A stretch of DNA of 64,000 nucleotides from Ruegeria atlantica (GTDB lineage Bacteria > Pseudomonadota > Alphaproteobacteria > Rhodobacterales > Rhodobacteraceae): assembly GCA_013032095.1 (NCBI GenBank), contig WQBJ01000007.1, forward strand, positions 124,001-188,000. The letters run 5' to 3'. The notes beneath the pieces were generated by a model. The model saw only the letters and a program-made list of their open reading frames with translations, was not told the DNA's origin and ran no database searches. This document shows, piece by piece, positions 34,914 through 42,776 of the stretch (the first letter of the stretch is position 1; each line of letters opens with the position of its first letter). A program made the position numbers and the translations under genes.

Positions 34914-35252
34914 GTGAAACTGATCATTGCGACAATCAAGCCGTTCAAGCTTGAGGAGGTGCGCGAGGCACTGACCGACGCAGGCGTACGCGGCATGATG
35001 GTGACCGAAATTAAGGGCTTCGGCTCTCAATCGGGCCACACAGAAATCTACCGTGGTGCCGAATACGCCGTGAACTTTGTGCCCAAGATCAAACTGGAAA
35101 TCGTGGTGCCTGCCACAATGGCCGATCAGATCGTCGAAACCATCACCACAACCGCCAAGACCGGCAAGATCGGCGACGGCAAGATTTTCGTCCTCGATGT
35201 AGAGCAAGCCATGCGCGTGCGGACCGGGGAAACGAACGAAGAGGCGCTCTAA
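34914..35252 (+). CDS. glnK: Nitrogen regulatory protein PII (GlnK type)
   Basis: A 112-residue signal protein reporting 2-oxoglutarate and nitrogen status. The T-loop GFGSQSGHTEIYRGAEYAVNFVPK carries Tyr51, the uridylylation site; the B-loop TGKIGDGKIFV binds ATP. GTG 34914 is preceded by GAGGGGA and gives the canonical MKLIIATIKPFKL start. The next gene is amtB, 32 bases on, which identifies it as GlnK by context: it plugs the AmtB channel when nitrogen is sufficient. Confidence 0.95.
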   Translation: MKLIIATIKPFKLEEVREALTDAGVRGMMVTEIKGFGSQSGHTEIYRGAEYAVNFVPKIKLEIVVPATMADQIVETITTTAKTGKIGDGKIFVLDVEQAMRVRTGETNEEAL

Positions 35253-35284
35253 GCGCCCCCACTCACAACATTCGAGGACTAACA

Positions 35285-36610
35285 ATGAACCTGATGAAAT
35301 CTCTCATCCCTGCCGCCGCGATCGTCGCGCTGCCGCAGATGGGCCTTGCGCAAGAGGCCGCTGCCGGCGAAACCGCGCAGCACACGCAATACATTCTGAC
35401 CTCGCTGCTGTTCCTGGTTGGCGGGTTCCTGGTGTTCTGGATGGCCGCTGGCTTTGCCATGCTCGAGGCCGGTCTGGTGCGTTCCAAGAACGTGGCCATG
35501 CAGCTGATCAAGAACATGGGTCTGTTTTCCTTTGCCGCCATCATGTACTGGCTGGTCGGCTTCAACCTGATGTACCCGGGCGATGGCTGGACCATTTCCG
35601 GTATCCTCGGGGCGTTCTCACCAACGTCGCTGGAACCGGTTGGCCTTGAAGGTGTTGAAACCGACCTGTCCTACGCCTCTGTCGGGTCGGACTTCTTCTT
35701 TCAGCTGATGTTCTGCGCCACCACCGCCTCAATTGTTTCGGGCACCATGGCAGAACGCGTCAAACTATGGCCGTTCTTCGCCTTTGTGATCGTGTTGACC
35801 GGCATCATCTATCCGATCGAAGCGTCGTGGCAGTGGGGTGGCGGCTGGTTGTCCGAAATGGGCTTCAGCGATTTCGCTGGCTCGACGCTGGTGCACGCCG
35901 CAGGTGGCTTCGCAGCGCTGGCCGGTGCCATCGTACTGGGACCGCGTATCGGCAAGTACAACAAGGACGGCAAAGTGGTTCCGATCCCCGGTTCGAACCT
36001 GGCACTGGCGACCCTGGGTACGTTCATCCTTTGGCTTGGTTGGTTCGGCTTCAACGGCGGCTCGCAGCTGGCAATGGGCACCATCGGTGACATGGCCGAC
36101 ATCAGCCGCATCTTCGCCAACACCAACATGGCTGCCGCGGCCGGTGCCGTTGCCGCGCTGATCCTGACGCAGGTGATGTATGGCAAGGTCGACCTGACCA
36201 TGGTGCTGAACGGTGCTCTGGCCGGCCTGGTGTCGATCACCGCCGAACCGCTGGCTCCGTCGCTGTTCCAAGCTCTGATCATCGGTGCAATCGGTGGTGT
36301 GATCGTTGTTCTAACGGTTCCGATGCTGGACCGCATGAAGATCGACGACGTCGTCGGCGCGATCCCGGTTCACCTGATCGCAGGTTTCTGGGGTACCTTC
36401 ATCGTGGCCTGGACCAACGGTGACGCAAGCTTCGTGACCCAGATCATCGGCTTTGCAGCGATCGGCATCTTTGTCTTCGTGGTCAGCTTCATCCTCTTCT
36501 CGATCCTCAAGGCAACAGTTGGCCTGCGGGTTGGCGAGGAAGAAGAGATCAACGGTTTGGATATGGGTGAGTTGGGTATGGAAGCCTACCCGGAATTCTC
36601 CAAGGGCTAA
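35285..36610 (+). CDS. amtB: Ammonium transporter AmtB
   Basis: A 441-residue channel with an N-terminal signal sequence (ending in GLAQEA) and eleven membrane helices. Family blocks: FWMAAGFAMLEAGLVRSKN, FCATTASIVSGTMAERVKLWPF, GSTLVHAAGGFAALAGAIVLGPR with the first pore His, WFGFNGGSQLA, and DDVVGAIPVHLIAGFWGT with the second pore His. It conducts ammonia into the cell and is regulated by the PII protein encoded upstream. Confidence 0.97.
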   Translation: MNLMKSLIPAAAIVALPQMGLAQEAAAGETAQHTQYILTSLLFLVGGFLVFWMAAGFAMLEAGLVRSKNVAMQLIKNMGLFSFAAIMYWLVGFNLMYPGDGWTISGILGAFSPTSLEPVGLEGVETDLSYASVGSDFFFQLMFCATTASIVSGTMAERVKLWPFFAFVIVLTGIIYPIEASWQWGGGWLSEMGFSDFAGSTLVHAAGGFAALAGAIVLGPRIGKYNKDGKVVPIPGSNLALATLGTFILWLGWFGFNGGSQLAMGTIGDMADISRIFANTNMAAAAGAVAALILTQVMYGKVDLTMVLNGALAGLVSITAEPLAPSLFQALIIGAIGGVIVVLTVPMLDRMKIDDVVGAIPVHLIAGFWGTFIVAWTNGDASFVTQIIGFAAIGIFVFVVSFILFSILKATVGLRVGEEEEINGLDMGELGMEAYPEFSKG

Positions 36611-36632
36611 GACCTGAAAACAACAATTCAAG

Positions 36633-36662
36633 GCTGGGCGTTCGCGCCCGGCTTTTTCTTTT
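36633..36662 (+). terminator. Rho-independent terminator of glnK-amtB
   Basis: GCTGGGCG pairs with CGCCCGGC around TTCG, followed by TTTTTCTTTT. It lies 23 bases after the amtB stop. Confidence 0.9.
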
Positions 36663-36673
36663 GGATAAAACTG

Positions 36674-36703
36674 AAAAAAGCCGCGCTGGACTGCGCGGCT
36701 TTT
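36674..36703 (-). terminator. Terminator of the aromatic aminotransferase operon
   Basis: GCCGCGC and GCGCGGC form a 7-bp stem with a 6-base loop; six A on the plus-strand left side give a T6 run when transcribed on the minus strand. TTTT on the right makes it usable both ways. Confidence 0.85.
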
Positions 36704-36723
36704 GTTTTTCGATGCCGGGTCGC

Positions 36724-37908
36724 TTAAACACCCACGTCGATGATCGCTTTAGCCAAGATCGGAACGGTGTTTGCGTTCAGACCAGCTATGTTCAGGCGGC
36801 TGTCGCCGACCATATAGATGCCGTGGTCACCACGCAGTTTCTCGACCAGTTCCGGTGCGGCACCAAGGCGAGAGAACATGCCACGGTGCTGGGCGATGAA
36901 GCCGAACCGGTCGGAGCCGCTGAGGCGCTGCAGTTCGTCGGCCAGTTGCTGGCGCAGGCCGAGCATAGACAGGCGCACCTCTTCAAGTTCAGCGGCCCAG
37001 TCCGCGCGCAGAGCGTCGTCATTCAGGATCGTGGTCACGACCCGCGCACCGTGATCCGGCGGGAAGGAATAGTTCTGGCGGTTCAGGAATGCCAGCGTTG
37101 CCTGATTCAGGGCGGTTTGCGCCGCATCGTCGCTGATCGCCATCAGCAGGCCGGTGCGCTCGCGATACACGCCAAAGTTCTTCGAACAGGACGCTGCAAT
37201 CAGGCAGCGTTTGACCGAGGACGCTACCAGACGGGTCGCCTGCGCATCCTCTTCCAGACCATCACCAAAGCCCTGATAGGCAATGTCGATCATCGCCACG
37301 AGGCCCAGTTCGTTGATCAGGTTCACGACCTCCTGCCACTGCACCATGTTCAGGTTGGCGCCGGTCGGGTTGTGGCAGCAGCCGTGCAGTAGAACCACGT
37401 CGCCCGCCTTGGCGGTCTTCAGGTCTTCGATCATGCCATCGAAATCGACGCCACGGGTTTCACCATCGAAATAGCGATAGGGAACCATCTCCATTCCCAG
37501 ATAGTTCAGGATCGACAGATGGTTTGGCCAAGTCGGATTAGAAACAAACACACGCGCCGAAGGGTTGGCCATGCGGATCATCTCGAACGCCTGACGACAG
37601 GCACCGGTGCCACCCGGAGTAGCCACGGCGGCAATGTTGGCCCGCGGCACAGAGGTGCCCAGGATCAGGCCGATCATCGCATCGGCATAGGCCGGATCAC
37701 CCGCCAAGCCAGTGTAGGCCTTGCTCTCCTGCTCTTCCAGAATGCGCTTTTCGGCAGCTTTCACCGCGCGCATCACCGGGGTCACGCCCTCGGCGTTCTT
37801 GTAGACGCCAACACCCAGGTCGATCTTCTGATCGCGCGGGTCTTCGCGGTACATCTGCATCAGAGCCAGGATCTTGTCGGCAGGCTGCGGTTTGAGGTTC
37901 TCGAACAT
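36724..37908 (-). CDS. tyrB: Aromatic amino acid / aspartate aminotransferase
   Basis: A 394-residue PLP-dependent class I aminotransferase, subgroup Ib-like AspC/TyrB. Active-site marks: LGVGVYKNAEG, ATPGGTGACRQAF, CCHNPTGANL with Asn180, Asp208 in MIDIAYQGFGDG, and the PLP Lys243 in ASCSKNFGVYRERTG. It exchanges amino groups between aromatic amino acids or aspartate and 2-oxoglutarate. ATG 37908 shares a base with the sulfurtransferase stop (TGATG), so translation is coupled. The specificity between AspC and TyrB is not settled by sequence reading. Confidence 0.85.
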   Translation of the reverse strand: MFENLKPQPADKILALMQMYREDPRDQKIDLGVGVYKNAEGVTPVMRAVKAAEKRILEEQESKAYTGLAGDPAYADAMIGLILGTSVPRANIAAVATPGGTGACRQAFEMIRMANPSARVFVSNPTWPNHLSILNYLGMEMVPYRYFDGETRGVDFDGMIEDLKTAKAGDVVLLHGCCHNPTGANLNMVQWQEVVNLINELGLVAMIDIAYQGFGDGLEEDAQATRLVASSVKRCLIAASCSKNFGVYRERTGLLMAISDDAAQTALNQATLAFLNRQNYSFPPDHGARVVTTILNDDALRADWAAELEEVRLSMLGLRQQLADELQRLSGSDRFGFIAQHRGMFSRLGAAPELVEKLRGDHGIYMVGDSRLNIAGLNANTVPILAKAIIDVGV

Positions 37909-38762
37909 CAGTTCTCTCCGGTTGCGACGGGCAGGGTCGGGAAGGCACCCCATTCAGCCCAGGAGCCGTCATAAAGCGAATGGTCTTTTTTGCCGATGCG
38001 CTCGAGCGCAAGGCTGAGAATCGCGGCGGTCACACCCGACCCGCAGGAGGTGATTGCAGGCTTCGACAAATCCACGCCTGCGGCCTCGAACACGGCGCGG
38101 CAGTCTTCTGGTGACTTCATCGTACCGTTCTTGTTCAGAAGATTGCCAAAGGGCACGTTGCGTGAGCCCGGAATATGGCCTGATCGCAAACCCTCGCGAG
38201 GCTCAACCTCTGCACCGGCAAAGCGGCCAGCGGAACGGGCGTCGATGATCTCATGATCGGCCAGTTTGGCGGCGGCGGACACCTGCGTGACGTCACGCAC
38301 CAAATGGTTCTGCACCCGCACGGTCATGTGGCGGTCACGGATGACGGGAGGCAAATCTTCAACCTCGCGCTCTTCGGCCAGCCATTTGGGCATACCTCCG
38401 TCCAGAACAGCGACATTCTCTTGCCCCATCAGCCGGAACAGCCACCAGACACGCGCTGCAGACATCAGACCAGCACCGTCGTAGACCACTACCTGATGGC
38501 CATCGCCCACGCCCAGGGCCCGCAGGCGCGACATAAACTTCTCGACCGGAGGGGCCATATGCGGCAAGTCCGAGCGGTGGTCGGAAATCTCATCAATATC
38601 GAAAAACCGTGCGCCGGGAATGTGACCCGCGTCATATTCCGCCTTAGCGTCCCGCCCTTGCTGAGGCAGATACCAAGACCCATCCAAAATCCGCAAATCC
38701 GGATCTTTCATATGGGCGGCAAGCCATTCGGTTGAAACGAGGGTTTTCGGATCGTCCTGCAT
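37908..38762 (-). CDS. sseA: 3-mercaptopyruvate sulfurtransferase
   Basis: A 284-residue two-domain rhodanese. The catalytic Cys240 lies in SCGSGVTAAI, the loop typical of mercaptopyruvate (not thiosulfate) sulfurtransferases. The N-terminal rhodanese domain has LDGSWYLPQQGRDAKAEY and HIPGARFFDIDEISD. It transfers sulfur from 3-mercaptopyruvate to thiols. ATG 38762 has GGAGG upstream. Coupling to the aminotransferase gene makes sense biochemically: transamination of cysteine by an AspC-like enzyme yields 3-mercaptopyruvate, the substrate of this enzyme. Confidence 0.93.
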   Translation of the reverse strand: MQDDPKTLVSTEWLAAHMKDPDLRILDGSWYLPQQGRDAKAEYDAGHIPGARFFDIDEISDHRSDLPHMAPPVEKFMSRLRALGVGDGHQVVVYDGAGLMSAARVWWLFRLMGQENVAVLDGGMPKWLAEEREVEDLPPVIRDRHMTVRVQNHLVRDVTQVSAAAKLADHEIIDARSAGRFAGAEVEPREGLRSGHIPGSRNVPFGNLLNKNGTMKSPEDCRAVFEAAGVDLSKPAITSCGSGVTAAILSLALERIGKKDHSLYDGSWAEWGAFPTLPVATGEN

Positions 38763-38842
38763 CAAAGCCTCCCCAAAGCACGCTTGATCTGTCCCTATAC
38801 GCGCGGACATGCGGGTTCAAGGCTGGAAGGAGGCTTACGGGG

Positions 38843-39112
38843 CTATCGCGTGCGTCTCAGCCGGAAAAACTGGATGATCCCGATCAGACTGATCAGAATC
38901 CAGAACCCCTCGATCAGCATCGAGGCCAGATTGAAATTCTGCAGCAGCGAGTAGACAATCAGAACCGACCCGGCGAGGTTTAGCACCGGAAAGGCCAGAT
39001 CCTCGGAATTCATCATCCGCATCTGGGTGGCGAAATAGGCGGCCACAACGACCAGAGCCCCGAAAGACCCGATGGCATCGGCCAGTGTCAGAGTGTTCAG
39101 AAACGCAGCCAT
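38843..39112 (-). CDS. Small membrane protein (CBU_0592-like)
   Basis: An 89-residue protein with three membrane helices (about 10-28, 37-54, 59-82), resembling CBU_0592-type proteins of unknown function (ADAIGSFGALVVVAAYFATQM; LNLAGSVLIVYSLLQNFNLASMLIEGFWILISLIGI). ATG 39112 starts 4 bases after the XRE/cupin gene stop, and an upstream in-frame start at 39151 would overlap that gene. Co-transcribed with the regulator. Confidence 0.7.
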   Translation of the reverse strand: MAAFLNTLTLADAIGSFGALVVVAAYFATQMRMMNSEDLAFPVLNLAGSVLIVYSLLQNFNLASMLIEGFWILISLIGIIQFFRLRRTR

Positions 39113-39116
39113 GTTC

Positions 39117-39680
39117 TCAGCCAATCGCGGCCAGCGCATCAAGCTGTGCATAATGATGCATGTTCAGAAACGCCGTGCCCTGTTCGCCCGCGCGATAGCT
39201 ATGGGGCAGGTCCGCCGCAAAGCGCAGTCCCTGCCCGGCCTGCAACGGCACCCACTCGCCATCCCGCAGAATGTCGAGCTCACCGGTCAGCACAAATACC
39301 TCTTCGGTTACACCTGTGGCATGTGCAGCTGAGTCATGAACCTGATTGGGCGAGAGGTTGACATGAAACGTCTCGGCCCGCAGCGCGGGGTCAAAGGGAA
39401 AAACGATCTTGACCTCAAGACTGCCGGGAAAGGTCACGGTTCGGAACACATCCGAACTGGGCGTATCGCGCAGGGTTTCCGATCCGATCAGGGCACTCAG
39501 CGGCAGCTGGAACCCTTTGGCGATCTTCCACAACGTCGCGATGGTCGGGCTGGATTCGCCGCGCTCGATCTGACCCAGCATAGCTTTGCTGACGCCCGTC
39601 ATCTCGGCCACTTTGGACAGACTCAACCCCGAGGCCGCCCGCACATCCCGTAGTTTCAGCGTAATTTCGTCCGGTGCCAT
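39117..39680 (-). CDS. XRE/cupin transcriptional regulator
   Basis: A 187-residue regulator with an XRE helix-turn-helix at residues about 9-63 (LRDVRAASGLSLSKVAEMTGVSKAMLGQIERGESSPTIATLWKIAKG) and a C-terminal cupin domain (VHDSAAHATGVTEEVFVLTGELDI...ADLPHSYRAGEQGTAF) that would bind a small effector or metal. ATG 39680 is preceded by GAAAGA. It is divergent from ilvD, and the 107-base gap holds a 16-bp inverted repeat, the probable operator for autoregulation and ilvD control. Confidence 0.9.
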   Translation of the reverse strand: MAPDEITLKLRDVRAASGLSLSKVAEMTGVSKAMLGQIERGESSPTIATLWKIAKGFQLPLSALIGSETLRDTPSSDVFRTVTFPGSLEVKIVFPFDPALRAETFHVNLSPNQVHDSAAHATGVTEEVFVLTGELDILRDGEWVPLQAGQGLRFAADLPHSYRAGEQGTAFLNMHHYAQLDALAAIG

Positions 39681-39704
39681 ATCAATCGTCTTTCGAATCC
39701 CCTT

Positions 39705-39745
39705 GTGCGTTATAGCGCACATGTGATACGTGCGCTATAACGCAC
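39705..39745. promoter_or_regulatory. Perfect 16-bp inverted repeat operator between xre and ilvD
   Basis: GTGCGTTATAGCGCAC (39705-39720) and GTGCGCTATAACGCAC (39730-39745) are exact reverse complements around a 9-base spacer. Each arm is itself nearly palindromic (GTGCG...CGCAC), so two dimers could bind, their centres 25 bp apart. It is 24 bases from the XRE start and 42 bases from the ilvD start, covering both promoter regions. Confidence 0.8.
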
Positions 39746-39787
39746 ATATCCCGCATATCGCAACCGGGGCAAAAGGGAAACAGCATC

Positions 39788-41620
39788 ATGCCAATGTACC
39801 GATCCAGAACCTCCACCCATGGCCGTAACATGGCCGGTGCCCGTGGCCTGTGGCGCGCCACCGGCATGACCGAGAGCGATTTCGGCAAGCCGATCATCGC
39901 TATCGTCAACTCGTTTACCCAGTTCGTACCGGGGCACGTGCACCTGAAAGATCTGGGCCAGATGGTTGCGCGCGAGGTTGAGGCCGCGGGCGGCGTCGCC
40001 AAGGAGTTCAACACCATCGCCGTCGATGACGGTATCGCAATGGGCCATGACGGTATGCTGTACTCGCTGCCCTCACGCGAAGTCATCGCGGATTCGGTCG
40101 AATACATGGTCAATGCCCACTGCGCCGACGCCATGGTCTGTATTTCGAACTGTGACAAGATCACTCCCGGCATGCTGATGGCCGCAATGCGCCTGAATAT
40201 CCCGGCGATCTTTGTTTCTGGTGGACCGATGGAAGCTGGAAAGATCGACATCGAGGATCTGGACGTCAAGAAAATCGACCTGGTCGACGCAATGGTTGCA
40301 GCGGCCGATGATCACTACACCGACGAGCAGGTGAAACATATCGAGGAAAACGCTTGCCCCACCTGCGGGTCGTGCTCGGGCATGTTCACTGCAAACTCGA
40401 TGAACTGCCTGGCCGAGGCGCTGGGTCTGGCGCTGCCGGGCAACGGCTCGACCCTGGCCACCCATGCGGACCGCAAGGAGCTGTTCCTTGAGGCCGGCCG
40501 CCGGATCGTTGAAATCACCAAGCGCCATTACGATCTGAACGAGAAAGGGTTCCTCCCGCGTGAAATCGCCACCTTCGAAGCCTTCGAGAACGCGATGAGC
40601 CTCGACATCGCCATGGGCGGTTCAACCAATACCGTTCTGCACCTATTGGCGATCGCACATGAGGGCGAGGTGCATTTCACCATGGCGGATATGGACCGGC
40701 TCAGCCGCAAAGTGCCTTGCCTGTGCAAGGTCGCTCCGAACACCGAGAATGTGCATATGGAGGACGTCCACCGCGCCGGCGGCATCTTCTCGATCCTCGG
40801 AGAACTCGGTCGGGCCGGGTTGCTGCACGAAGATTGCAGCACCGTACACTCGGCCACCATGGGTGAGGCAATCGCAAACTGGGACATTAAGATTGCCAAC
40901 AACCCCAAGGCGCAGGAACTCTTCAAAGCCGCTCCGGGCGGCGTGCGTACAACGCAGGCGTTCAGCCAGTCGAACCGCTACAAGGAACTGGATACCGATC
41001 GCGAAAATGGCGTGATCCGAAACAAGGAACATGCCTTCAGTCAGGATGGCGGCCTTGCCGTTCTGTTCGGCAACATCGCCCGTGATGGCTGTATCGTGAA
41101 AACCGCAGGCGTGGATGAAAGCAGCTTGACCTTCAGCGGCTCGGCCTATGTCTGCGAAAGCCAGGATCAAGCGGTGAATGACATCCTGACTGGCAAGGTC
41201 GAAACGGGCGACGTTGTGGTCATACGATATGAGGGCCCCCGTGGTGGTCCAGGGATGCAGGAAATGCTATACCCGACCTCCTATCTGAAATCCAAAGGTC
41301 TTGGCAAAGCCTGTGCACTGCTGACCGATGGCCGTTTCTCGGGCGGTACTTCCGGCCTGTCGATCGGCCACGTCTCACCAGAAGCAGCCGAAGGCGGTGA
41401 GATCGGTCTGGTACGACAGGGTGACAAGATCGAGATCGACATCCCCAACCGCTCTATCCATTTGGCAGTGTCAGACGAAGAACTTGCTGCGCGGCGTGAA
41501 GAGCAGGACGAAAAAGGCTGGGTGCCAGCCGAGCCTCGCAAGCGTAAGGTATCAACCGCACTCAAGGCTTATGCAAAGCTGACCACCAGCGCGGCAAAAG
41601 GCGCGGTGCGTCAGGTCTGA
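39788..41620 (+). CDS. ilvD: Dihydroxy-acid dehydratase IlvD
   Basis: A 610-residue iron-sulfur dehydratase making 2-oxoisovalerate and 2-oxo-3-methylvalerate for valine, leucine and isoleucine. Marks: [84 protein letters not shown] (Cys122), [19 protein letters not shown] (Cys196), [10 protein letters not shown] and [28 protein letters not shown] 39788 has AAAGGG upstream. Probably controlled by the divergent XRE/cupin regulator. Confidence 0.97.
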   Translation: MPMYRSRTSTHGRNMAGARGLWRATGMTESDFGKPIIAIVNSFTQFVPGHVHLKDLGQMVAREVEAAGGVAKEFNTIAVDDGIAMGHDGMLYSLPSREVIADSVEYMVNAHCADAMVCISNCDKITPGMLMAAMRLNIPAIFVSGGPMEAGKIDIEDLDVKKIDLVDAMVAAADDHYTDEQVKHIEENACPTCGSCSGMFTANSMNCLAEALGLALPGNGSTLATHADRKELFLEAGRRIVEITKRHYDLNEKGFLPREIATFEAFENAMSLDIAMGGSTNTVLHLLAIAHEGEVHFTMADMDRLSRKVPCLCKVAPNTENVHMEDVHRAGGIFSILGELGRAGLLHEDCSTVHSATMGEAIANWDIKIANNPKAQELFKAAPGGVRTTQAFSQSNRYKELDTDRENGVIRNKEHAFSQDGGLAVLFGNIARDGCIVKTAGVDESSLTFSGSAYVCESQDQAVNDILTGKVETGDVVVIRYEGPRGGPGMQEMLYPTSYLKSKGLGKACALLTDGRFSGGTSGLSIGHVSPEAAEGGEIGLVRQGDKIEIDIPNRSIHLAVSDEELAARREEQDEKGWVPAEPRKRKVSTALKAYAKLTTSAAKGAVRQV

Positions 41621-41682
41621 CCTGGGCAAACCGGCTTGCTACAGAGTCGGCTTGTCCAAATCCGGAAAGGCTCCCGCGCCCG

Positions 41683-41757
41683 AAGCGCACCATCGGCTAC
41701 GCCGATACTACGTTCGGCCTTGGGCCCGGCGCCGCGCACAGCACGGCGCCGGGCCTA
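41683..41757. repeat. Structured GC-rich element after ilvD
   Basis: Two hairpins in series: ATCGGC/GCCGAT around TAC (41691-41705), and a perfect 12-bp stem, 41723-41734 with 41744-41755, around a 9-base loop. There is no T-run. It may serve as the ilvD / sulfotransferase boundary or be a dispersed palindromic repeat; its copy number elsewhere is not visible here. The rest of the 196-base gap shows nothing else. Confidence 0.5.
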
Positions 41758-41816
41758 ACCAGAGGGAATGTCACGCCAAAGACATTGACGATGGGCGGGA
41801 GTACCTGCCTGACGGA

Positions 41817-42635
41817 TCAGTCACCCAGTTTGGCGTGAACTTCGTCCAGATCAATTTCGCCAATCGGCATCTTGTTCGCTGGGTTCTCGAAATCGTATTT
41901 GAACAGCTTGAAATCCTGTTTGTAGATTTCGTAAACCAAATGCATCGACAAATCGTCGAAATAATCCTCAACCGGATGCGCGCGCTTGGGTCCATGGCCT
42001 TCAGACTCATTGAAGCGCGGAATCTCGGACAGGTTAACTGCATGCGGCGTGTCCAGATTGTCCAGGACACCCTGCATCCCATCGTTGAATTGCTCGGTCC
42101 AGAAGATGCGGTCGTACCTCCCGCCATTCACGATAAAGGTGGACACGTGGCCTGACATTGCCGACCAGTGAATGTCGGGGTCCATTGGCCTGCGCCAACG
42201 GATTGTATCCCGGGCGAACAGCAGGAACCGACGGAAACTGGCGATCTGGTCGAACTCACCCTTGCCGTCATCTCCTCCCACTTCGATCCCGTAATTGTAG
42301 ATCAACGTCGGCACCAGGTTCCCACGATAGCGCTTACCGTTGCGCTGAATGCCGCAGATTTTGTCAAAAAACGAGCTCAAGATTCGGGTGTATGGGTTAC
42401 GTACGCAAGTGAAAGAGTAGGCCCTGTGATCGCGGACATTCTTAGTTATCGGGTCCTGACTGTCGCCAAAGGCCCATTTGTGCATACCACCCTGAGCGTC
42501 ATGGATATCGCCATCAAAGAAGCGTCCGTGATCAGAATAATACATGATTTGCCCGATGGTTGAGCAGGCGCATTTCGGCACAACACGGTACACCATGCTC
42601 TCACTTTCGGTCATCCAGGTACCGGGAAAACCCAT
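41817..42635 (-). CDS. Sulfotransferase (carbohydrate-type, PAPS-dependent)
   Basis: A 272-residue protein. The PAPS 5'-phosphosulfate loop is VPKCACSTIGQIMY (residues about 19-32) and the 3'-phosphate site is FTCVRNPYTRILSSFFDKI (residues about 75-93), the pattern of Golgi-type carbohydrate sulfotransferases (Sulfotransfer_2). ATG 42635 has GAGGAGG upstream. It has no signal or membrane span, so it acts in the cytoplasm, presumably on a glycan or lipid precursor. Divergent from the glycosyltransferase gene, which suggests a shared sulfated surface glycan. Confidence 0.85.
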   Translation of the reverse strand: MGFPGTWMTESESMVYRVVPKCACSTIGQIMYYSDHGRFFDGDIHDAQGGMHKWAFGDSQDPITKNVRDHRAYSFTCVRNPYTRILSSFFDKICGIQRNGKRYRGNLVPTLIYNYGIEVGGDDGKGEFDQIASFRRFLLFARDTIRWRRPMDPDIHWSAMSGHVSTFIVNGGRYDRIFWTEQFNDGMQGVLDNLDTPHAVNLSEIPRFNESEGHGPKRAHPVEDYFDDLSMHLVYEIYKQDFKLFKYDFENPANKMPIGEIDLDEVHAKLGD

Positions 42636-42776
42636 CTGCTGTGCCTCCTCAACGGGTTAAAACTCATACCACACGCCCGTATTCGTAACCAAAAAACCAA
42701 AAATATTCTGTTTATTCAATCGCTCATCCTCAGTATCAGGGTGCAAACAGGCAGAAACGGACATCTCAGACGCAAT

